From Bradyrhizobium sp. (GTDB lineage Bacteria > Pseudomonadota > Alphaproteobacteria > Rhizobiales > Xanthobacteraceae): a DNA stretch of 39,215 bases. The position numbers and the translations under genes were made by a program. Where the stretch lies: assembly GCF_019242285.1 (NCBI RefSeq), contig NZ_JAFAVV010000020.1, positions 1 to 39,215 on the forward strand, given 5' to 3'. Below are positions 16,972-24,393 of the stretch, one piece after another. The notes under the pieces were generated by a model. The model did not search any database, was not told the DNA's origin, and saw nothing but the letters and a program-made list of their open reading frames with translations. Position 1 is the first letter of the stretch, and each line of letters starts with the position of its first letter.

Positions 16972-17733
16972 TCAGGCTTCCGACATGATGTTTCCGCCGC
17001 ACACCGGCACTCGTACGCCGGTGACGAAGCTTGCCAGGTCCGACGCAAGAAATGCGATCATGTAGGCCACGTCCTGATCGTATCCCCGCCGTCTGAGCGG
17101 GACGCCGCTCTCGTACAAGGGCTGCACCTCGTCGCGGTCGCGACGATCCTTGTCCGAAATGACCCAGCCCGGAGCGACCTGATTGACCGTGATGCAATGC
17201 TGTCCGAGTTCCCGCGCCAGCGAACGAAGAAGGCCGTCCATTGCACATTTCGCTGCCGAGTAGGGGGCCCGATTGACGAGAGCCTGGCTCGTAACTTCGG
17301 TTCCGAGCGATATGAAGCGTCCCCACTTTCGCTCTATCATCGGCTCGGAGAAAACGCGGGCGGTCGCCCAGGCATGAATGACCGACGAGCGAAAGACCCG
17401 CTCGAAATCGTCGAAGCTCTGCTCGATGACGGGCCGCTCCTGGAACCAGGTCACCGCATTGTTGACGACGATGTCCACCGGGCCGAGCTTTTCCTCGATG
17501 ATCGGACGCATCGCCAGCACGTCGTCCAGCTTGCCAACGTCTCCGGACACCGTGCAAGCGCGAGTCGCATCGTCGGCGTTCAGTTCATTGCAAAGCCTCT
17601 GGGCGACATCGCGTGACGATTGATAGTGTATCGCGACCTTGGCGCCGCACGCGGCCAGCGTTCGTGCGATCGGGCGGCCGAGTTCCCCGGCCGCTCCCGT
17701 GACGAGAGCAACCTTGTTGGACAGATCAATCAT
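16972..17733 (-). CDS. short-chain dehydrogenase/reductase (classical SDR)
   Basis: A 253-residue NAD(P)-dependent oxidoreductase. It has the cofactor loop TGAAGELG, the NNA motif (VVNNAVTWF), a Thr/Ser-containing strand before the catalytic YSAAK, and VAPGWV after the active site. The C-terminus (FVTGVRVPVCGGNIMSEA) matches the FabG-like pattern, with Cys where a hydrophobic residue is common. The start is the Met of MIDLSNKVALVTG; upstream in-frame starts give a non-SDR-like leader. It is transcribed away from the thioesterase trio but on the same strand, with a 414-base gap. It may reduce or oxidise an acyl or sugar intermediate; substrate unknown. Confidence 0.88.
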   Translation of the reverse strand: MIDLSNKVALVTGAAGELGRPIARTLAACGAKVAIHYQSSRDVAQRLCNELNADDATRACTVSGDVGKLDDVLAMRPIIEEKLGPVDIVVNNAVTWFQERPVIEQSFDDFERVFRSSVIHAWATARVFSEPMIERKWGRFISLGTEVTSQALVNRAPYSAAKCAMDGLLRSLARELGQHCITVNQVAPGWVISDKDRRDRDEVQPLYESGVPLRRRGYDQDVAYMIAFLASDLASFVTGVRVPVCGGNIMSEA

Positions 17734-18147
17734 GACTGGCGATGCCAGTCGCATTCTGGCTGGATCGTCCGGCAGCGGACCTAACGTATGCCTTCGGACT
17801 CTTCGTGCTACCGCGCTCGCGAAGTTCATCTGCAAACTCCACTTTAAAGCGCATTTACATTAAGAGATTCGTTATTCGATAGTATTGTACAAATTGACGC
17901 ATCACCGCGATTCGCTGCCGCAAAATTAAATGGTTTAATTTTGGCGCGACCATAATGCGAACGGGTTCCAGTCTTGCCGATGATTACTTTGGCGCAGCAT
18001 CAAGGTTGCGCTGCGGCTGGTTCCCTCGAACCCCGGGCCGATGGCTTCAGGATATCGCTGGCCCGATGACGGCGGCGCCGCTCCGCCGCCACCGTTCCGG
18101 TGTCAGATTCTGTCTTTGCTGTGGCATAGTGGTGGAGCGGCGGAGGT
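17734..18147. promoter_or_regulatory. promoter gap upstream of the SDR gene, with strong inverted repeat
   Basis: The gap between the thioesterase stop and the SDR start (both minus strand) holds no supported gene. Its AT-rich part (about 17850-17945) contains the perfect inverted repeat at 17921-17943. The 17945-18147 part is GC-rich with no recognisable signal. Confidence 0.45.
17921..17943. repeat. perfect inverted repeat, 10-bp AT-rich arms, 3-base spacer
   Basis: CAAAATTAAA at 17921-17930 is followed by TGG and then the exact reverse complement TTTAATTTTG at 17934-17943. It is about 190 bases upstream of the SDR start. Its AATTAAA core recurs at 21766-21771, 32314-32320, 32338-32344 and 38003-38009 in other promoter gaps. 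The arm length and short spacer suit a dimeric repressor or activator. Confidence 0.6.
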
Positions 18148-18945
18148 TCACCTTCGCCAGTCGCGCGTCGCCCCGACGAAGGCCTCGTGCAGCTCTGCGA
18201 CGTTCTCGGCATCGAACAGATTGTGATGCTTGCCGGAGATCTCGAAGATTCCGATGTTGGGGCATCGACGCCGCCAGGATTCTTCGTCACCGGCCACGAG
18301 CTTGGTCCGCAGCAGGACGGTCGGCGCATTCAGCGGGATCGGATTGCAGTCAAGCGACCCAAACCAGGAGGCCGACGTTCTGATCAGGAGACGCATGTTC
18401 AGCTCTTCCTCGAGGAGCGGATCAAGCGCAAAAACCCGGGGCAACCTCGTCGAATGGCGTCGAGCCACCGCGGTCAGCCGGTCGCCGAGAGCTCTCATCA
18501 GCGCGCGCCAGAACTTCGAGCGCACGAAGTGAATGAGGCCGCTCAGACTGCGGCTGCGCAGCAGTTCCAGCGCCTGCTGCAACGCGCGTTTCTTCCATCC
18601 TTTCGAGGGCCCGGACGATTGGATCATCATCGAATCGATCGCGCACAAGCCCGCGATCTGGCGGCCCCGGTTCTGAAGCCGCAATCCGACGGCGTAGCCG
18701 AAGTGTCCGCCGATTGAGACGCCAACGATCCGAATGGGTCCCTGAGGTACTCTTCTGGCGATCTCGGCAGCCAGGTCATCGATCAAATCATTCGCGGAAT
18801 ATCCCTCGACGACATAACGCCTCCATCCGGGATAGGCGATCACCTCGACCTGGTGCCGATCGCTTGAGCCGTCTCTGAACACGTCGAGATCGGGCACGCC
18901 ACCGCCGGCGCCCGGCAGGAACGCTATCGGACCGGCTTGGCTCAT
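18148..18945 (-). CDS. alpha/beta-hydrolase thioesterase
   Basis: The 265-residue protein resembles the type II/terminal thioesterases of NRPS/PKS pathways. It opens with FLPGAGGG (9-16), has the nucleophile elbow GVSIGG (Ser77), a likely acid at Asp104 and a catalytic His at GKHHNLFD (240-241). Such enzymes release or transfer acyl groups from carrier proteins or CoA. Its start overlaps the stop of the flavoprotein gene (ATGA, 18942-18945). With the ATP-grasp and flavoprotein genes it makes a coupled trio. A free-standing ACP occurs at 28491-28715, so an acyl-ACP substrate is conceivable. Confidence 0.83.
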   Translation of the reverse strand: MSQAGPIAFLPGAGGGVPDLDVFRDGSSDRHQVEVIAYPGWRRYVVEGYSANDLIDDLAAEIARRVPQGPIRIVGVSIGGHFGYAVGLRLQNRGRQIAGLCAIDSMMIQSSGPSKGWKKRALQQALELLRSRSLSGLIHFVRSKFWRALMRALGDRLTAVARRHSTRLPRVFALDPLLEEELNMRLLIRTSASWFGSLDCNPIPLNAPTVLLRTKLVAGDEESWRRRCPNIGIFEISGKHHNLFDAENVAELHEAFVGATRDWRR

Positions 18946-20144
18946 GCGGCCCGTTGTCTGACTCTCGGCGCAAGGCCGGCCGACAGGACCTGCACGCTGT
19001 ATTCAGCGCCAACCACGAATCTGAACAGCGGACCGAAACTCATCGCCGACGAAGGGCCGATGAAATGCAGTCCGGGCACCGATGTCTCGAAGGAGGCATT
19101 GAGCCGAGGGGAACGCTCCAGACGCACGATCGCATCGCGCAGTCTCTTTTCGATGAAGCTGAGGCGCTCGACGTCGAGGTTGTACCCGGTGCCGGCGACG
19201 ACATGATCGACGACCAGTTGCCGCGTGCCGCCGGTTGCAAGACGGACCTTGAGCGCGACGCGGCTGCCGGTTTCACCCGCTTCGACGACGGCGGCACCGA
19301 GATGCGCCGGAACTTTTCTTTCGACGCGGTCGCGCAGCCACCAGGCTCCCTCGGCCGGAAGATGGCTTTTCGTGAATCGCGTCCGCCATGCATCGGGCAC
19401 GTTGTGCATTGCGCCTGGAAAATGGGTGAGCGTCCACGCCTTCGGCCCCGTTCCCAGACCGGCAATCGGCGAGCGCACCCGCCGCCACAGGCTTCGTTCG
19501 CGCGAAACGCGCGTCTGCCACAGAAGCTCGTCCTCGCGCACCAGGAGTTGCGGCCGTGCGCCCACTTCATGGAGCAAGGCCGCCGCTTCGAGGGCTGATT
19601 GCCCGGCTCCTACGACTGCGACATCGCGGCCGCTGTACGCGGCGAAGCTCGATATCTCCGACGTATGGGCGACGAGCGCGGAAGGAAGTGACGCCAGGAG
19701 CGGAGGAAGACTGGCAAATAGCGACAGGCCCGTTGCGATGACGACCCGCTCCGCATCGCAGCGTCCGCCGTCAGCAAGGCGCAGAACAAAGGCGCCGGTT
19801 TGCCGTTCGATCCGCTCGACCTCGACGCGCTCGACCGACGGGACCAGGTTCTGCTGGAACCAGCGTCCATAGGCGGTGAAGTTCTCCATCGAGCACGGCT
19901 CGAAGGTCTCCAGCCCGCGCGGGCGATTATAGTCGGCAAAGGCAAAGCCCGGCATCGGCGCCGAGAGATTCGTTCCGAAGCAGTAGGACTTGAGATATCG
20001 CTCGCCGCCGGCCTCTGCGATGCCCGACCAGAACTGCATCGGCTGCCCAAAGATGCGGTGCTCGATATTGCGGGCCGCAAGATGGGCGGCCAGCGAAAGA
20101 CCGTATGGGCCCGCTCCGACGATTGCGACTGAAACCTTGTTCAC
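18942..20144 (-). CDS. FAD-dependent oxidoreductase / monooxygenase-like flavoprotein
   Basis: The 400-residue protein carries two nucleotide-binding folds: an FAD loop GAGPYG (residues 10-15) and a second Rossmann loop GAGQSA at 179-184 for NAD(P)H. ATG motifs follow both (VVIATGL; VVAGTGYN), and a C-terminal LHFIGPSSAMSFGPLFRFV segment is typical of class B flavin monooxygenases and N-hydroxylases. It may hydroxylate an amine or oxidise a side chain. It overlaps its neighbours by four bases on both sides (20141-20144 and 18942-18945). Substrate unknown; the reductase-like family DUF of flavoproteins is an alternative. Confidence 0.85.
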   Translation of the reverse strand: MNKVSVAIVGAGPYGLSLAAHLAARNIEHRIFGQPMQFWSGIAEAGGERYLKSYCFGTNLSAPMPGFAFADYNRPRGLETFEPCSMENFTAYGRWFQQNLVPSVERVEVERIERQTGAFVLRLADGGRCDAERVVIATGLSLFASLPPLLASLPSALVAHTSEISSFAAYSGRDVAVVGAGQSALEAAALLHEVGARPQLLVREDELLWQTRVSRERSLWRRVRSPIAGLGTGPKAWTLTHFPGAMHNVPDAWRTRFTKSHLPAEGAWWLRDRVERKVPAHLGAAVVEAGETGSRVALKVRLATGGTRQLVVDHVVAGTGYNLDVERLSFIEKRLRDAIVRLERSPRLNASFETSVPGLHFIGPSSAMSFGPLFRFVVGAEYSVQVLSAGLAPRVRQRAA

Positions 20145-21457
20145 GACGGCTGCCTCTCAAGTGCGTCCTTTGCCAATTGGGTCGAAGGAGCAGCCGTCGA
20201 TTTCGCACACACGAAGCGTGGTAGCGATCTAAGACCGAGATACAGTTCGGAGAGCATGTGGACGATGCCGGGCAGGCGATCATTGCGATCGGCCGCGAAG
20301 TCGACGGCATGACCGGCGTGCGCCTTCATCCAGTTGCGCCATCTTGCGAGGCGTTCGCTGGACATGCGCGCGGTGAGGAACTGCGCAACGAGAATTGCCC
20401 GTAAGGTGAAGCGGTCGCTAAAGACGACACGATCGTCGTCGCCCGATTGCGCCCTCGCGACTTCCTCACGCAAGGAGGTGGTATCTCCGACCGCGTCGAG
20501 GCAGGCGAGCAGCGGAAGCGGCATGCCGCGGCGGATGTCCATTCCGACCTGACTAAACATGCGCGGATTGAAATCGATCACGGCCCAATGGCCATTGTTC
20601 CGGATGAATTCGACTTCGAAGAGTCCGAAGTAGTCCAGCTCCCTGCACAGGCCGCGAACGAGATCCGGCAGTTCGGCGGGCGCGGGCTGGGCCTCGAAGC
20701 ACACGCCGACGCCCACGGGCTGGGAGCGCTGAAGCACCTTCCTCGCCGCCCTGGTCACAAAAAGCTCGCCGCTTCGATCGATGAAGCCGGTGACGGAGAG
20801 CACGCCCTCGTCCGTCACGCGAACGAACTTCTGTAGAATCGGCCGCCTGGCATCCGGCAGCAGGGGAGTGCCGGCAGTCCGTCCCTGCTCCCGCTCGACA
20901 AATCTGCGATACTCGCGGATCAATTCGTCGGACGTGGCGACCACCACGCCCTTGTCATTGTTGATGCGGTGGACGTGGGTACGCGGTTTGATGAGGACCG
21001 GGAAGGGCAGGCTCGGCGCAAGCGCTTCGAGTTCTTCGAGACCTGGCGGATCCCAGCTTGGTAACACCGACAAACCGACGCTGAGGGCCGCCTGCTCGAA
21101 CAGCTTCTTGTCAAGAATCCTTCGCAACGTGGTGATGGTAGGATGATACAAGCGGAAGTAACGTTTCAGCAGGAGCGCATTCTCGGCATAGATCCACGCC
21201 GTCGCGTCCGACGTCGGCAGCAAGATCCGACCCGGGTTGGATTCGCCAATCGCGAGCAGCCGATCGAGAAATTGTTCGACGTTGCTTTCCGAGGGGGCAG
21301 AATGGGTGCGCTTCGTGTGGCGCGACCATGCCGCCGCCGCCAGCCACTCACTCGAAATGACCTCGACGTCGACGCCGCTCGCGCCGAGGTTACGGACGGC
21401 TGCAATCGTGCCGCCAGCTCCGGCGGTCGCCAGTGTCACCGAAAGCCCGCTATGCAT
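20141..21457 (-). CDS. ATP-grasp domain ligase
   Basis: The 438-residue protein fits the ATP-grasp superfamily, which joins a carboxylate to an amine or thiol through an acyl phosphate. It has an N-terminal pre-ATP-grasp fold (LATAGAGGTIAAVRNLG), LDKKLFEQAALSVGL, the ATP-binding FPVLIKPRTH strand, an ILQKFV segment and the metal-binding EVEFI-x6-VIDFNPRMFSQ near 300-315. The last 100 residues are helical and family-specific. It is first in the coupled ATP-grasp/flavoprotein/thioesterase trio. In such clusters these enzymes often make amide bonds, for instance amino acid to sugar acid. The partners here are unknown. Confidence 0.87.
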   Translation of the reverse strand: MHSGLSVTLATAGAGGTIAAVRNLGASGVDVEVISSEWLAAAAWSRHTKRTHSAPSESNVEQFLDRLLAIGESNPGRILLPTSDATAWIYAENALLLKRYFRLYHPTITTLRRILDKKLFEQAALSVGLSVLPSWDPPGLEELEALAPSLPFPVLIKPRTHVHRINNDKGVVVATSDELIREYRRFVEREQGRTAGTPLLPDARRPILQKFVRVTDEGVLSVTGFIDRSGELFVTRAARKVLQRSQPVGVGVCFEAQPAPAELPDLVRGLCRELDYFGLFEVEFIRNNGHWAVIDFNPRMFSQVGMDIRRGMPLPLLACLDAVGDTTSLREEVARAQSGDDDRVVFSDRFTLRAILVAQFLTARMSSERLARWRNWMKAHAGHAVDFAADRNDRLPGIVHMLSELYLGLRSLPRFVCAKSTAAPSTQLAKDALERQPS

Positions 21458-22087
21458 ACGTTCGTCAATCCTAATTGATAAAGCTATGATCGGAACACGA
21501 TCGTTGCGCGCGGGCCGATGCCGGCCGCTGGACGGCCTGCGCCGGAAAATCCGCCCGACCCATGACGGGAGTATCCGATTTCAATGAGTTACGGTTGGAA
21601 TCCAAGCCTTGCTCGCAAGGCGGGCGGACGATTCGGACGCGGGTAGTGGGCAAGCATTGGCGCTGCGACAATTTCACGAAATATGATCCCTTGCAGGACA
21701 TCGAAGGGATGTCCGTCCCTCCGTCTCTCACATTATGTCGATCAAACTATCTTTATTATAGCTGAATTAAATGTCAAAATAATCTGATTTCAATTCGCGA
21801 TTTTCGCGCCCACCGCACGAATTATGCAGGGTGAGCATTATTAACCTTATTCCACTGAGAAAAAGTCAAGCTCGGACCGCAAATCGGCTCTGCGGCGACC
21901 TGCGGTCAGTTGCCGCAGTGTTACGGATATCGAGCGCTGCCGAAGTCGAAATAAACCTTTCCCAAATATCCGAGGTCCCGTTCTGGAGCCCCTCCCGTCA
22001 GCGCACCTTGCCACGACGAACGAAGACGCCCACGAAGCCGGCAAGCCGCTGTTGGACGGAGTGCTGAAAATCATAAGGAGATGAGCC
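21458..22087. promoter_or_regulatory. long divergent gap between the ATP-grasp and DUF6492 genes
   Basis: About 630 bases without a gene I can support. A 67-codon open frame (21562-21765, +) is present but has no recognisable protein character. AT-rich patches occur at 21751-21795 (including GAATTAAATG at 21764-21773) and 21835-21850. An AAGGAG ribosome site for the DUF6492 gene lies at 22075-22080. The gap is likely to hold promoters for both divergent transcripts. Confidence 0.4.
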
Positions 22088-22987
22088 GTGACCCGCATGG
22101 CTGTGATGACGAAATCGTATGCGCCCGACTTCGAGCTTTGCGCTTCGTTGAACCGGTCGGTACTCGATTGCTCGCCCGACACCGTTCATCATCATATCGT
22201 CGTGCCGCGGACCGACCTGCAGTTGTTCGGTCGGCTGGCGGGCCCGCGCGTGGAGGTCCGTTGCGAGGCCGACCTGTTGCCTCGCTCTTTCGTACGACTG
22301 CCGTTAGTCAATATCATGGTCAACCTTGCCCAGCCGTTCCCGCCGGTGCGAGGTTGGATCCAGCAGCAGGTGATCAAGCTCGCCGCGATAGCGGCTTCGC
22401 AGGACGACGTGGTGCTCGTCGCCGACTCCGACGTCGAGTTTGTTCGGCCGTTCACCCCCGAGATGTTCGTGCGCAATGGCAACGTCCGGTTCTTCTGCAA
22501 GCCGGACCAGATTGACACACGGCTGGCGCGTCACATGACATGGCATAAGGTCGCCCGGGAGCTCCTGGGACTGCCACAGGCCGAGCCTCCCTATCCCGAC
22601 TACATCTCGTCGCCGCTGGCTTGGGATCCGAAAATCGTCAGGCAGATGTTGGCGCGGGTCGCGGCCACGACGAAGCGGCCGTGGCCTACCGCGATCGCCG
22701 GCCAGCTCGATTTCTCGGAATGCGTGCTTTATGGCATTTTCGTTGACGAGGTGGTCGGTGCATCTGCCAACTCGTTCGTTTCGGACGATTCTCTCTGCAA
22801 GGTCTATTGGGAGCAAACTCCGCTGACCGAGGACAGCGCCGCCGCTTTCATCGGCAGTGTCCGGCCGACCGATATCGCCGTGGTGATTCAGTCGAAGTCG
22901 CGGACTGCGCCAGCCGTTCGAGATGCAGTCTCTGGGGCGCTCTCCGGACGCGAGAGAATGCAGGGGTGGCGCGCCGGACGCGCCTGA
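22088..22987 (+). CDS. DUF6492 family protein, possible glycosyltransferase
   Basis: A 299-residue soluble protein matching the DUF6492 family, which I recognise as a recurrent hypothetical in polysaccharide clusters. The first 120 residues look like a GT-A half: an AVMTKSYAPDFELC opening, RGWIQQQVIKLAA, then VLVADSDVEFVRPF with a DSD (113-115) resembling the metal-binding DXD of glycosyltransferases. It also has PYPDYISSPLAWD and FSECVLYGIFV, reminiscent of acceptor-side helices. The start is GTG at 22088 after AAGGAG; ATG four codons later is the alternative. It converges with the GT2 gene. A transferase role is inference. Confidence 0.75.
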   Translation: MTRMAVMTKSYAPDFELCASLNRSVLDCSPDTVHHHIVVPRTDLQLFGRLAGPRVEVRCEADLLPRSFVRLPLVNIMVNLAQPFPPVRGWIQQQVIKLAAIAASQDDVVLVADSDVEFVRPFTPEMFVRNGNVRFFCKPDQIDTRLARHMTWHKVARELLGLPQAEPPYPDYISSPLAWDPKIVRQMLARVAATTKRPWPTAIAGQLDFSECVLYGIFVDEVVGASANSFVSDDSLCKVYWEQTPLTEDSAAAFIGSVRPTDIAVVIQSKSRTAPAVRDAVSGALSGRERMQGWRAGRA

Positions 22988-23008
22988 TGTTGATCGTGGC
23001 CGCCGTGC

Positions 23009-24082
23009 TCAGGCAAGACCGCCTTGTCCGAGGGGCGCGTTCGCAATCGACGACGCGAAGTCCGGCCTCGGGTGTCGGTCGCGCCAAAGCGATGCCCGCT
23101 CGGCGTTGATGCGGGAGGTCGCGGCACGCTTGCCCAGACGCAGGCAGTCATGCTGATAGGCGCGCAAGAAGCGCCTGAATTCGGCATCCTCGTAGCGAGG
23201 CAGGCCTCGAAGCCAGCTACCGAAATAGCCCCATAGCATAGCCACGCTCCCTATCAGCGCCGGGTAGGCCGGCAGGTGATACAGAGCCACTATGAAGTGA
23301 TAGAATGGCGACGTACCCATGAAGTATTGGCCGAAGCCCTTCCTGATGCGTCCCGTCCAAACGCCCTTCTGACTTGCGCCCTGGGGACGCAGGTGAACGA
23401 AGCGGAGGGGGTCGATATCGATGCTCTCGGCGATCCAGCCGAGCATGCGGGCTCGATGGCAGTCGATCCCGTCCCACATGACCTGACGCACGAAGCCGCC
23501 AATCTCTTCGAAGCAGGCCACGCGATAGAACTTTGTCATACCCACTGACATCTCGTCCCCGCAGACCTCCGGCACCAGTACACCGCTGTTCGGATGGACG
23601 AACCAGGGCTTGCCGGACGTGGTCCCCACTCGCGGATCGCTCTCCATCCGCTCCATCAGCAGTTCGAAGTAGCGAGCGGGAAGATCGAGGTCCATGTCCA
23701 GCTTGCACAGATAGTCGAAGTCATGCAGGCTTGCTGTCGCCAAGCCGGCATAGAAGGCCTCGATGACGCCGGGCCCCACCTGCCGGCCGCCGCGGTCATC
23801 CCGGCGCACGACACGAAGATAGGGCAGGCGGCGGGTATATTCCTCGAGGATGGCCGGGGTTTCGTCGGACGAGCCGTCATCCACGACGATCCACAATGTT
23901 GGCGGCAGCGACTGGGCCGCCACGCTGTCGAGCGTGCGCCTCAGGTAGCGTGCTTCGTCCCGACAGGGCGAGATGAGCAAATAGCGCCGGGAGTGCCGTA
24001 TGGGAAAAATCCCTTCGTCGGTCGTCCCGGCGCGGCTGTCAGGCTCCTTCCCGGCGATGGTATGATCGGGCAATTCAGACAT
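23009..24082 (-). CDS. glycosyltransferase family 2
   Basis: A 357-residue GT-A enzyme. It opens its catalytic domain with LLISPCRDEARYLRRTLDS, has the nucleotide motif VDDGSSDET (Asp68/Asp69), a KLDMDLDLP stretch containing the DXD (129-131), and a downstream GIDCHRARMLGW region corresponding to the ED/QxxRW-type acceptor part. The C-terminal part has hydrophobic stretches (HFIVALYHLPAYPALIGSVAML) suggesting membrane association. It ends 21 bases from the convergent DUF6492 stop; both genes end in the codon pair GCC TGA. Its sugar donor is unknown. Family call is firm. Confidence 0.9.
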   Translation of the reverse strand: MSELPDHTIAGKEPDSRAGTTDEGIFPIRHSRRYLLISPCRDEARYLRRTLDSVAAQSLPPTLWIVVDDGSSDETPAILEEYTRRLPYLRVVRRDDRGGRQVGPGVIEAFYAGLATASLHDFDYLCKLDMDLDLPARYFELLMERMESDPRVGTTSGKPWFVHPNSGVLVPEVCGDEMSVGMTKFYRVACFEEIGGFVRQVMWDGIDCHRARMLGWIAESIDIDPLRFVHLRPQGASQKGVWTGRIRKGFGQYFMGTSPFYHFIVALYHLPAYPALIGSVAMLWGYFGSWLRGLPRYEDAEFRRFLRAYQHDCLRLGKRAATSRINAERASLWRDRHPRPDFASSIANAPLGQGGLA

Positions 24083-24393
24083 AATACGTTGTCGAACCTG
24101 GATTTAATAACTTAATTTTATACTGCCGGCAGTTTAATTTCAAATGAGATTTGAATCTTGGCAGTGACGCCCGGCCATTAATCGGGTGGATGATTAATTG
24201 AGCCGGGGGGTTATTGGTGTTCATGCCGTTGGGCCGCCGGGAACTCGGTGGGAACCAGCTGCTTGCGCGCCGTGCCGTCGCCGGCGCCATAAAACACTTT
24301 AAATTTGACGGTATGATAAATATTGTCGGGCGATACGTTTTTTGCTTTCCAGAAGAAGCGCGCCTGCGCACCCCGACAGCAGGAGAATGCACG
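24083..24393. promoter_or_regulatory. AT-rich divergent promoter region before the beta-helix gene
   Basis: Motifs in this 311-base gap: TTTAATAACTTAATTTTA at 24103-24120, GTTTAATTT at 24132-24140, the perfect inverted repeat TTCAAAT-GAG-ATTTGAA at 24139-24155 and GATTAATTG at 24191-24199. An open reading frame extends upstream from the beta-helix gene through part of this gap but lacks a signal peptide start and is not counted. AGGAGA at 24381-24386 is the ribosome site. Confidence 0.55.

Noticed and set aside
21562..21765. 67-codon plus-strand frame in the ATP-grasp/DUF6492 gap
   Set aside because: No ribosome site and no recognisable family. It ends in the AT-rich promoter part. A decayed gene remains possible.
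22982..23015. GCCTGA/TCAGGC pair as a terminator between the convergent DUF6492 and GT2 genes
   Set aside because: The 6-bp match arises because both genes end GCC TGA, and the 22-base loop makes a weak stem.
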